The position numbers were made by a program, and so were the translations under genes. From NCBI RefSeq assembly GCF_014647795.1, contig NZ_BMPW01000015.1, forward strand, positions 207,278 through 271,277: DNA of 64,000 nucleotides, written 5' to 3'. The DNA is from Actinoplanes campanulatus (lineage in GTDB: Bacteria > Actinomycetota > Actinomycetes > Mycobacteriales > Micromonosporaceae). The notes under the pieces are model-generated. The model saw only the letters and a program-made list of their open reading frames with translations. It did not search any database and was not told the DNA's origin. Positions 33,616-41,615 of this stretch are shown piece by piece. Every line of letters begins with the position of its first letter. Within the stretch, counting starts at the first letter, position 1.

Positions 33616-36600
33616 ATGCACTCGAGGCTTCTGTTAGCGCCCCTTGCCGGCCTGGCGCTGCTGGCCGGAACCCTGGTCGCCCCCGCGCCCGCGGCCGCCG
33701 CCACCGACGGCCTGGTCCTCTGGTACCGGCTGGACGAGTCCACCGGGGCGGTCGCCACCGACTCGTCCGGCAACGGCCGGGACGGCGCCGTGCTCGGCAC
33801 CCCGTCCTGGTCCGGCGACCAGGGCCTGGGTCTCAACGGCACCGACACCTACATCAAGGCGCCCGACCACCTGCTGCGCGATATGGACTCGATCAGCGTC
33901 TCCTTCGACGTCAAGATCGACAGTGCCCAGCCGACGCCCTACTTCCTCTACGGCTTCGGCAACACCGACACCACGACCGGGTACGGCAACGGCTACCTGT
34001 TCGCCACCGGCAACTCGTTCCGGAACGCGATCTCGCTGGGCAACTGGTCCGGCGAGCAGAACACCCGGCCCGCGACCGGCTACAACCTGGCCCGTAACGC
34101 CTGGAAGACGGTCACCTACACGCAGACCGGCACGACCGGCACGCTCTACGAGGACGGCGTCGCGGTGGCCACCAACACCGCGGTCGGTGTCCTGCCGAGC
34201 GCGATCGGCGGCGGTTCGACGACCGCCAACTACTTCGGCCGCTCGGTCTACACCGGCGACCGCTATCTCAAGGGCGGTCTGCGCGACGTGCGGGTCTACG
34301 ACCGGGCGCTGTCCGCGGCCGAGGTGGAGACCCTGGCCGCGCCGGCCAACACCGAGTCGGTCGCGGCCGACCTGGCCGCTCTGAACCTGGGCGACACCAG
34401 CGGGGTCACCGCCGACCTGACCCTGCCGGCGACCGCGCCGAACGGCTCGAGGGTGACCTGGAGCAGCGACGACTCCGGCGTGATCACCGACGGCGGGCGG
34501 ATCACCCGGCCGGCCGCCGGGGAGCCGGACGCGCACGCCACGCTCACCGCGACGCTGAGCCGGGGCGGCGCCTCGGCCACCAAGACGTTCGAGGTGACGG
34601 TCGAGGCCGCGTTCGACGACGCGGCCAACGCGGCTGCCGCGGCCGCGGCTCTCGTCGTGCACGACGTCGACGACGTACGCGGAAACCTCGCCCTCCCCTC
34701 GAACGCGACCTGGGCCTCCAGCGACCCGGCGGTCATCTCGGCCACCGGCGAGGTGCACCGCCCCGCCACGGGTTCGGCCGCGAGGACGGTCACGCTGACC
34801 GCGACGGTCACCTACGGCACGGCGACGGCGACCCGGGAGTTCACCGCGACCGTTCCGCCGCTGCCGGCCGCGGCGCCGTACGAGGGCTACCTGTTCAGCT
34901 ACTTCACCGGGGAGGGCTACGCGAACGGGGAGCAGATCTACAACGCGCTGAGCAACGGGAACAACCCGCTGAGCTGGCGCGAGATCAACGCCGGCAACCC
35001 GGTGCTGACCTCGACGAAGGGCACCACCGGACTGCGCGACCCGTTCATCATCCGCTCGCCGGAGGGCGACAAGTTCTACCAGATCGCCACCGACCTCAAG
35101 ATCTACGGCAACGGGGACTGGGACGCCTCGCAGCGCTCCGGCAGTAAGTCGATCATGGTGTGGGAGTCGACCGACCTGGTCAACTGGACCGACCAGCGGC
35201 TGGTGAAGGTCTCCCCGGACACGGCCGGCAACACCTGGGCGCCGGAGGCGTTCTACTCGAGGGAGCTCGGGGCGTACGTGGTCTTCTGGGCCTCGAAGCT
35301 CTACGCCGAGGACGACCCGAACCACACCGGCAGCACCTACAACCGGATGATGTACGCGACCACCCGCGACTTCCACACGTTCAGCGAGCCGAAGGTGTGG
35401 AAGGACCCCGGCTACTCGGTGATCGACTCCACGATCGTCGAGCACGAGGGCGTCTACCACCGGATCACCAAGGACGAGCGGAACAACTCCTCGTCGTCGC
35501 CGTGCAGCAAGTTCCTGATCCAGGAGAGGGCAGCCGACCTGCTGGACCTGGAGTGGGACTTCGTGGCCGAGTGCATCGGCTCCGGCGCACTGTCCCGCGG
35601 CGAGGGCCCGCTGGTGTTCAAGTCGAACACCGAGGACAGGTGGTACCTGTTCATCGACGAGTACGGCGGCCGCGGCTACGTCCCGTTCTCCACCACCGAC
35701 CTCGACTCGGGCGTGTGGACGCCGGAGCCCACCTACAGCCTGCCGTCGCGCCCGCGGCACGGCACGGTCCTGCCGGTGACCAGGGCCGAGTACGACCGGA
35801 TCTCCGCGAAGTACGAGGAGCCGCCCACCCCGGCGATCGGTCTGCGGCTGCGCTACCAGTTCGACGAGACGAGCGGCACGGTCGCCCGGGACACCTCCGG
35901 CAACGACTTCAACGGCACCTACGTGCGCACTCCGGCGTGGGGCGCCGGTGTGCAGGACGGCTCGTTCAAGATGGCCGGGGGCGCCAGCTCGCCGTACGTC
36001 ACCATCCCGAACGGCGTGCTCAAGGGCGCTCAGGCGGCGACCGTCTCGGTGTGGGCCAAGTGGACCGCGTCCACCACGATCAACCAGTGGATCTACGCCC
36101 TCGGGCCGGACAGCAACAGGTACCTGTTCACCGGACCGCGCAACGGCGGCAACGTCCTCTACTCCGCGATCACCACGGGGAGCTGGTCGGCGGAGTCGAA
36201 GCTGGCGCACAACGCGGCCCTGCCGGGCGGCGCCTGGCAGCACATCGCGGTGACGATCGACGGGGCGAACGCGGCCATGTACCTCAACGGCACGCGCGTC
36301 GCCTCCGCGACCGGGGTCACGGTCAAACCCGCTGATCTGTACGACGCGACGAAGGCGTACAGCGGTTATGTCGGGCGGTCGCTCTACGCGGCGGACCCGT
36401 ACTACGCGGGCGAGGTCGACGACTTCCGGATCTACGACACCGCCCTGTCGCCGTCGGAGATCCTGGAGCTCGCCGGGCGTACCACATCGGTCGGTGATGT
36501 TGATCTTGAGGCTTTGAAGGTCGACGCGATCATCGATGACGCGGCGTCGACGGTGACGCTGCCGGTCAAGCCCGGAACCGACGTCACCTCGCTGTCCCCG

Positions 36601-38448
36601 GCCTTCACCCTCGCGCGGGGAAGCACCGTCACCCCGGCCGGCGCCCGGGACTTCACCTCGCCGGTGACCTACACGGTGACCGCCGCTGACGGGACCTCAC
36701 GTGCGTGGACGGTCAAGGCGCTGGTCATGAAGTCGCCGGTCATCCCCGGGCTGTACGCCGACCCGAACATCTCGGTCTTCGGCGACACGTTCTGGATCCA
36801 CGCCACCACCGACGGGTTCGCCGGGTGGTCCGGCACCCAGTTCCACGCGTTCTCCTCGAAGAACCTGGTCGACTGGACCGACCACGGGGTGATCCTGGAC
36901 CTCGGGCCGGACGTGACCTGGGCCGACAACAGCGCGTGGGCGCCGACGATCGCCCAGCGGGACGGGAAGTACTACCTCTACTTCTCGGGCGGCATGGCCA
37001 CCGGCAACACGGCCAAGCACCTGGGCGTGGCGGTGGCCGACTCCCCCGCCGGGCCGTTCACCGACGCGCTCGGCAAACCGCTGGTCGCGGCCGGCGCCTA
37101 CAGCGGGCAGATGATCGACCCGGCGGTGTTCACCGACGACGACGGGAAGTCCTACCTGTACTGGGGCAACGGCAACTCGTACCAGGTGCCGCTGAACGAC
37201 GACATGGTGTCGTTCGACTCCGCCGCGGTCCGGACCTACCGGCCCACGAACTACAACGAGGGCAGCTTCGTCATCAAGCGGGACGGCGTCTACTACTTCA
37301 TGTGGTCGGAGAACGACACCCGTAGTGCGGACTACCGGGTGGCGTACGCGACCGGCTCGTCCCCGCTCGGGCCGTGGAGCGACCGGGTCGGCGTGATCCT
37401 GTCGAAGGACGCGTCGCTGGGCATCCTCGGGACCGGCCACCACTCGGTGGTCCGCGTCCCCGGCACCGGCGACTGGTACACCGCCTACCACCGGTTCGCG
37501 ATGCCGGGCGGCGACGGCACGCACCGGGAGACCACGATCGACCGGCTGGAGTTCACCGCGGACGGGGCGATCAAACCGGTCGTGCCGACGCTGACGAGCA
37601 TCGACCCGGTGACCATCGTGTCGGCCGGGCCGGACGCCGGCGGGGTCGAGGGCAGCGCCGTCACCCTGAGCGGGACGGTCTCCAACGACGCCAACCGGGC
37701 GACGTGGACCGCCGACTCCGACGGCTGCGTCTTCGCCGACCCGCACGCGGCGGCGACCACGGTGACCTGCGCCGACGAGGGCGACTACACGGTCACGCTG
37801 ACCGCCGGCCGTAGCCACGACTCGGCGACGATCACCATCGTCAACGCAGCGCCGGTGGTCACCGTGCCGGGCGGACGTCCCGCCCCGGACGCGCCGGTCG
37901 CCGTGAAGACCGAGGTGGTCCGGACCCTCCCGGTCAGCGACCCGGGCAGCGGCGACACCCTCACCTGCACGGCGACGTGGGGCGACGGCAGCATGTCGGA
38001 GGGCACGATCGCCGGGGGCGTGTGCACGGTGCGGCACCGGTACACCGCCGCCGGGGTCTACCGGCCGTCGGTCACGGTGCGCGACGACAGCGGCGCCCCG
38101 GCCACCGGGGTCCTGCCGTTCGTGACGGTGCACCAGCCGCGCGCCGGGCAGGTGGCCGGCAGCGGCTGGAGCGGGACCACGGACTTCGCGTTCGTGGCCA
38201 AGCGCGGTGGCGGGACCGCGTGGATCAGCACCCCCCAGGGGGTCTTCACGTCGTCGAGCCTCACCCCGGCGCTGATCCTCGGCCCGACCGCCACCTTCTT
38301 CGGCAGCGGCGCGGGCTTCACGATGCAGGTCACCGTGATCGACGGGAAGAGGGACCGGATCCTGATCCGGATCTGGGACACCCGTACCGGCAAGCTCGTG
38401 CACGAGGTGCGGGACGCTCACCTGGACGGCGGCGGCGTCACCGTCTGA
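33616..38448 (+). CDS. Secreted multidomain glycosidase with two GH43 modules
   Basis: A 1610-residue exported enzyme. The order is: signal peptide (1-31), LamG-like lectin domain (33-232), two bacterial Ig-like domains (240-412), GH43 module 1 (415-730; acidic residues in GLRDPF, VIDSTI, RGEGPL), second LamG (738-955), Ig-like (957-1035), GH43 module 2 (1037-1330; YADPN, MIDPA, NEGSF), two PKD-like domains (1335-1510) and a beta-rich C-terminal domain. Both five-bladed propellers keep their three catalytic acids, so both are probably active on arabinose, xylose or galactose linkages. Codon 7 is TTA (33634-33636), suggesting bldA-dependent translation. AAGGAGAG precedes ATG 33616. Substrate specificity is inferred only. 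Confidence 0.87.
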   Translation: MHSRLLLAPLAGLALLAGTLVAPAPAAAATDGLVLWYRLDESTGAVATDSSGNGRDGAVLGTPSWSGDQGLGLNGTDTYIKAPDHLLRDMDSISVSFDVKIDSAQPTPYFLYGFGNTDTTTGYGNGYLFATGNSFRNAISLGNWSGEQNTRPATGYNLARNAWKTVTYTQTGTTGTLYEDGVAVATNTAVGVLPSAIGGGSTTANYFGRSVYTGDRYLKGGLRDVRVYDRALSAAEVETLAAPANTESVAADLAALNLGDTSGVTADLTLPATAPNGSRVTWSSDDSGVITDGGRITRPAAGEPDAHATLTATLSRGGASATKTFEVTVEAAFDDAANAAAAAAALVVHDVDDVRGNLALPSNATWASSDPAVISATGEVHRPATGSAARTVTLTATVTYGTATATREFTATVPPLPAAAPYEGYLFSYFTGEGYANGEQIYNALSNGNNPLSWREINAGNPVLTSTKGTTGLRDPFIIRSPEGDKFYQIATDLKIYGNGDWDASQRSGSKSIMVWESTDLVNWTDQRLVKVSPDTAGNTWAPEAFYSRELGAYVVFWASKLYAEDDPNHTGSTYNRMMYATTRDFHTFSEPKVWKDPGYSVIDSTIVEHEGVYHRITKDERNNSSSSPCSKFLIQERAADLLDLEWDFVAECIGSGALSRGEGPLVFKSNTEDRWYLFIDEYGGRGYVPFSTTDLDSGVWTPEPTYSLPSRPRHGTVLPVTRAEYDRISAKYEEPPTPAIGLRLRYQFDETSGTVARDTSGNDFNGTYVRTPAWGAGVQDGSFKMAGGASSPYVTIPNGVLKGAQAATVSVWAKWTASTTINQWIYALGPDSNRYLFTGPRNGGNVLYSAITTGSWSAESKLAHNAALPGGAWQHIAVTIDGANAAMYLNGTRVASATGVTVKPADLYDATKAYSGYVGRSLYAADPYYAGEVDDFRIYDTALSPSEILELAGRTTSVGDVDLEALKVDAIIDDAASTVTLPVKPGTDVTSLSPAFTLARGSTVTPAGARDFTSPVTYTVTAADGTSRAWTVKALVMKSPVIPGLYADPNISVFGDTFWIHATTDGFAGWSGTQFHAFSSKNLVDWTDHGVILDLGPDVTWADNSAWAPTIAQRDGKYYLYFSGGMATGNTAKHLGVAVADSPAGPFTDALGKPLVAAGAYSGQMIDPAVFTDDDGKSYLYWGNGNSYQVPLNDDMVSFDSAAVRTYRPTNYNEGSFVIKRDGVYYFMWSENDTRSADYRVAYATGSSPLGPWSDRVGVILSKDASLGILGTGHHSVVRVPGTGDWYTAYHRFAMPGGDGTHRETTIDRLEFTADGAIKPVVPTLTSIDPVTIVSAGPDAGGVEGSAVTLSGTVSNDANRATWTADSDGCVFADPHAAATTVTCADEGDYTVTLTAGRSHDSATITIVNAAPVVTVPGGRPAPDAPVAVKTEVVRTLPVSDPGSGDTLTCTATWGDGSMSEGTIAGGVCTVRHRYTAAGVYRPSVTVRDDSGAPATGVLPFVTVHQPRAGQVAGSGWSGTTDFAFVAKRGGGTAWISTPQGVFTSSSLTPALILGPTATFFGSGAGFTMQVTVIDGKRDRILIRIWDTRTGKLVHEVRDAHLDGGGVTV

Positions 38449-38455
38449 CGTTTCA

Positions 38456-38482
38456 GCGGGCCAGGGCCATGCCCTGGCCCGC
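38456..38482 (+). terminator. Strong intrinsic hairpin between GH43 and GH30 genes
   Basis: GCGGGCCAGGGC, loop CAT, GCCCTGGCCCGC: a perfect 12-bp stem beginning 8 nt after the GH43 stop. It indicates that the GH30 gene is transcribed from its own promoter. Confidence 0.85.
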
Positions 38483-38487
38483 CCTCG

Positions 38488-38522
38488 TTGACATTCAGAA
38501 TCACAAATGTTTACGTAAACAT
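38488..38522 (+). promoter_or_regulatory. Promoter with 16-bp perfect palindromic operator for the GH30 gene
   Basis: TTGACA (38488-38493) lies 18 nt from TACGTA (38512-38517). The -10 region is covered by ATGTTTACGTAAACAT (38507-38522), a perfect 16-bp palindrome of the kind bound by LacI- or GntR-family sugar repressors. It differs from the operator of the GH43 gene, so the two may respond to different regulators. Confidence 0.72.
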
Positions 38523-38542
38523 CCCCGTACGCAAGGACTGCG

Positions 38543-41500
38543 ATGAAGATTCGAGCGCTTTTCGCGGCCACGGTTCTGGCCGCCGCACCCCTGGCCGCGC
38601 CACCGGCGGCCACCGCCGCCGCGGCCACCACGACGATCACCATCGACCCGAGCTACCGGGGACCCGAGTGGGAGGGCTGGGGCACCAGCCTCGCCTGGCT
38701 CGCCCACGCCACCGGCGGCTACCCCGACGAGATCCGCGACCGGCTCGCCGACCTGCTCTACGGCGAGGACGGCCTGAACCTCAACATCGCCCGCTACAAC
38801 ATCGGCGGCGGCAACGCCCCGACCGTACCGTCCTACCTGCGCCCCGGCGGCGACGTGCCGGGCTGGTGGAACGCGCCGGCCACCTACGGGCCCGGCGACA
38901 AGGACTGGTGGGACCCGGAGAACCCGGAGCACTGGAACTGGGACGCCGACCCGAACCAGCGCTGGTGGGTGGACCGGATCAAGGACCGGGTCACCTCCTG
39001 GGAGACGTTCAGCAACTCGCCGCCCTGGTTCCAGACCGTCAGCGGGTACGTCAGCGGCGGCTTCGACGCGAACACCGACCAGATCCGCGCCGACACGCTC
39101 GACGACTTCGCCACCTACCTGGTCCGGGTCACCGAGCACCTGGAGCGGGCGCACGGCATCACGGTCGACACCATCGAGCCGCTCAACGAGCCGAACACGG
39201 ACTACTGGCGTACCACTCTGGGGTCTGACGGCCAGCCCACCGGCGGGCGCCAGGAGGGCGCGCACGCCGGACCCGCGTCGCAGGCCGCGGTGATCGAGGC
39301 GCTGCGGCGCGCCGCGCCGGACCGCGCGATCGCGGCTCCGGACGAGACCAACCCGGGACGGCTCATCACCGACTGGTACGGCCTGACGCCGGCCGCCCGG
39401 GACGCCGTCGACCGGATCAACGTGCACACGTACGGGACCGGGCAGCGGACCGCCGTACGGGACATCGCCAAGGCCGAGCGGCGGCCGCTGTGGATGAGCG
39501 AGGTCGAGGGCAGCTGGGGCAGGGACTTCACCAGCATGGACTCGGGCCTCGGGATGGCTCAGCGGATCATCGACGACCTGCGGGAGCTGGAGCCGTCGGC
39601 GTGGGTGCTGTGGCAGCCGGTCGAGGACGCGAAGAACATGGTGGCCGAGGGGAATCTGCAATGGGGCAGCATTCATATCCCCTTTAATTGCGACATTTCG
39701 GATACTCTGGAGACTTGCCCGATAAAGACGAACACCAAGTTCGACACGATCCGGAACTTCACCCACTACATCCGCCCCGGCGACCGGTTCGTCAAGGTCA
39801 GCGATACGCGTAGTGTGGCGGCGGTCAATGCCACCGGCGTCACGGTCGTCCACTCGAACCCCGGCACGGCCGAGGAGAACGTAACCCTCGACCTGTCCGG
39901 ATTTAAGCTGTCAAATCGGTCGACGGTTACTCCGGTCGTGACCAGCGCCGACGGCAAGCTGGTTCGGGGCACGCCGGTGCGGGTGAGCGGCCGCCAGGCC
40001 ACCCTCACTGTTCCGGCCCAGTCGGTCACCACGTTCCTCGTCGACCGGGTCAGCGCCGCCGACACCGCCCACCTGCGGGCCGACCGCGTCTACCGGTTCG
40101 AGGGCGTGGCCGGCAAACGGTCGCTGACCCCGTCCGGTGCCGGGCTCGTCATCCGGACCAACGACGCGGCCGCGGCCGACCAGCTGTGGACGGCGCGCAA
40201 CGTCGAGGGCGAACGCTACGAGCTGATCAACGCGGGCACCGGGCAACGGCTCGCCGTCCGGGACGGCAAGGCGGTCACCGAAACCGCCGGGACCGTCGAC
40301 GACGGTGCGCTGTGGACCGTCTCGACCACCGGCGACGGGACGTACACGCTGGTCAACCTGGGTGCACGGCGGCTCCTCGAGGTGAGCGGGGAGGCCACCG
40401 CGGACGGGTCGCCGGTCGGCGTCTGGCAGCCCAGCTCCGGAGCCCACCAGCGGTGGACACTCAAGGACGAGACCGTCGGGCGTACCGAAGTCGCTCTGAC
40501 CCACACCGTGCCCGGCCGTGTGCCGGACCTGCCCGCCACGGTGACCACCGTCCTGCCCAGCGGCGAGAGCCGCGCCCTGCCGGCCACCTGGACCCTGCCC
40601 GCCGCCTCGAAATGGCGGAAGCCGGGCACCGTGCTCGTTCACGGCACGGCCGTCGACGCCCTCGGCAAGCCGGTCCCGGCCGTCGCGCACGTCGCGGTCG
40701 ACGTGTGGACCGGCACCGAACCGGGACGGGCCAAGGCGTACGCCGGCGGCGCCCCGGCCATGCCCGCCACCGTCGTCGCCACCGGACGGCACGGCGGACG
40801 GGCCACCCTGCCGGTGACCTGGGAGCCGGGAACCTTCGAGACGACCGGTGTGGTCACGGTGGCCGGCACCGCGACGGTCGTCCCCGGCCAGACCCTGCCG
40901 GCGACCGCACGGGTCCAGGTCACCGCGCCGTCCGAGGGCCTGGTCGACGGCCTCACGGTGACCGCCTCCTACACCGAGGGCGGCTACTCGACAGCCGGGC
41001 TCACCAACGGGAACACCACCGACAAGGCCTGGTCCAACTGGAAGCCGTCGGGGCGCAACCCGGCCGAGACGCTCACCGTCACCCTTCCGGCCGGGGCGTC
41101 GGCCGGGCGCGCGGTGCTGCACCTCTATCGGGACAGCGCCTCCGGCGGCGGCATCGCCACCACGGTCCAGGCCGGCACGCCGTCGGCGTCCGGGGCCTGC
41201 GAGGTGACCGGGTCACCCGTCGCGGTCTCCTCGCTCGCCGTCGACATCCCGCTCACCCCCGGCCGCACCGGCCCCTTCTGCCTTCGGCTGACGCCCACGC
41301 CCGACGGTTACCTCACCGTCTCCGAGCTTCAGGTGTACGCGAAAGCGCCCGGCCTGGGCACCGAAGCGTCGGTGGCCGCGCTCCTGGTGGACGGAAAACC
41401 GGTCCCGAACTTCGACCCGTCGGTGACCTCCTACCGGGTCCCGGTCCGAGACCCGTCCCGCGCATGCGTGACAGCGACCGCCACCGACCCGTACGCGGTC

Positions 41501-41602
41501 GTCGCCGTCACCCGCTCCGGCCGCACCCACACCGTCACCACCACCAGTGAGGACGGCGCGAACCACACCACCTACCGGGTGGAACCGATCCGCCGCCGCT
41601 GA
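38543..41602 (+). CDS. Secreted GH30-family glycosidase (endo-beta-1,6-galactanase-like) with CBM13 and Ig-like domains
   Basis: A 1019-residue exported enzyme. A signal peptide (about 1-27) precedes the GH30 barrel (about 30-500; GWGTSLAWLAH; acid/base E216 in EPLNEPN; nucleophile E320 in MSEVEGSWG). This is followed by a ricin/CBM13-like domain (about 510-650), two Big_4-type Ig-like domains, a jelly-roll discoidin-like domain and a terminal cadherin-like beta domain. The barrel resembles endo-beta-1,6-galactanases acting on arabinogalactan side chains, a prediction from memory of the subfamily. A patch with unusually AT-rich codons lies at about 39660-39745 and again near 39895-39935. It is driven by the palindromic promoter upstream. 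Confidence 0.83.
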   Translation: MKIRALFAATVLAAAPLAAPPAATAAAATTTITIDPSYRGPEWEGWGTSLAWLAHATGGYPDEIRDRLADLLYGEDGLNLNIARYNIGGGNAPTVPSYLRPGGDVPGWWNAPATYGPGDKDWWDPENPEHWNWDADPNQRWWVDRIKDRVTSWETFSNSPPWFQTVSGYVSGGFDANTDQIRADTLDDFATYLVRVTEHLERAHGITVDTIEPLNEPNTDYWRTTLGSDGQPTGGRQEGAHAGPASQAAVIEALRRAAPDRAIAAPDETNPGRLITDWYGLTPAARDAVDRINVHTYGTGQRTAVRDIAKAERRPLWMSEVEGSWGRDFTSMDSGLGMAQRIIDDLRELEPSAWVLWQPVEDAKNMVAEGNLQWGSIHIPFNCDISDTLETCPIKTNTKFDTIRNFTHYIRPGDRFVKVSDTRSVAAVNATGVTVVHSNPGTAEENVTLDLSGFKLSNRSTVTPVVTSADGKLVRGTPVRVSGRQATLTVPAQSVTTFLVDRVSAADTAHLRADRVYRFEGVAGKRSLTPSGAGLVIRTNDAAAADQLWTARNVEGERYELINAGTGQRLAVRDGKAVTETAGTVDDGALWTVSTTGDGTYTLVNLGARRLLEVSGEATADGSPVGVWQPSSGAHQRWTLKDETVGRTEVALTHTVPGRVPDLPATVTTVLPSGESRALPATWTLPAASKWRKPGTVLVHGTAVDALGKPVPAVAHVAVDVWTGTEPGRAKAYAGGAPAMPATVVATGRHGGRATLPVTWEPGTFETTGVVTVAGTATVVPGQTLPATARVQVTAPSEGLVDGLTVTASYTEGGYSTAGLTNGNTTDKAWSNWKPSGRNPAETLTVTLPAGASAGRAVLHLYRDSASGGGIATTVQAGTPSASGACEVTGSPVAVSSLAVDIPLTPGRTGPFCLRLTPTPDGYLTVSELQVYAKAPGLGTEASVAALLVDGKPVPNFDPSVTSYRVPVRDPSRACVTATATDPYAVVAVTRSGRTHTVTTTSEDGANHTTYRVEPIRRR

Positions 41603-41615
41603 CCGTCCCGGCGCC

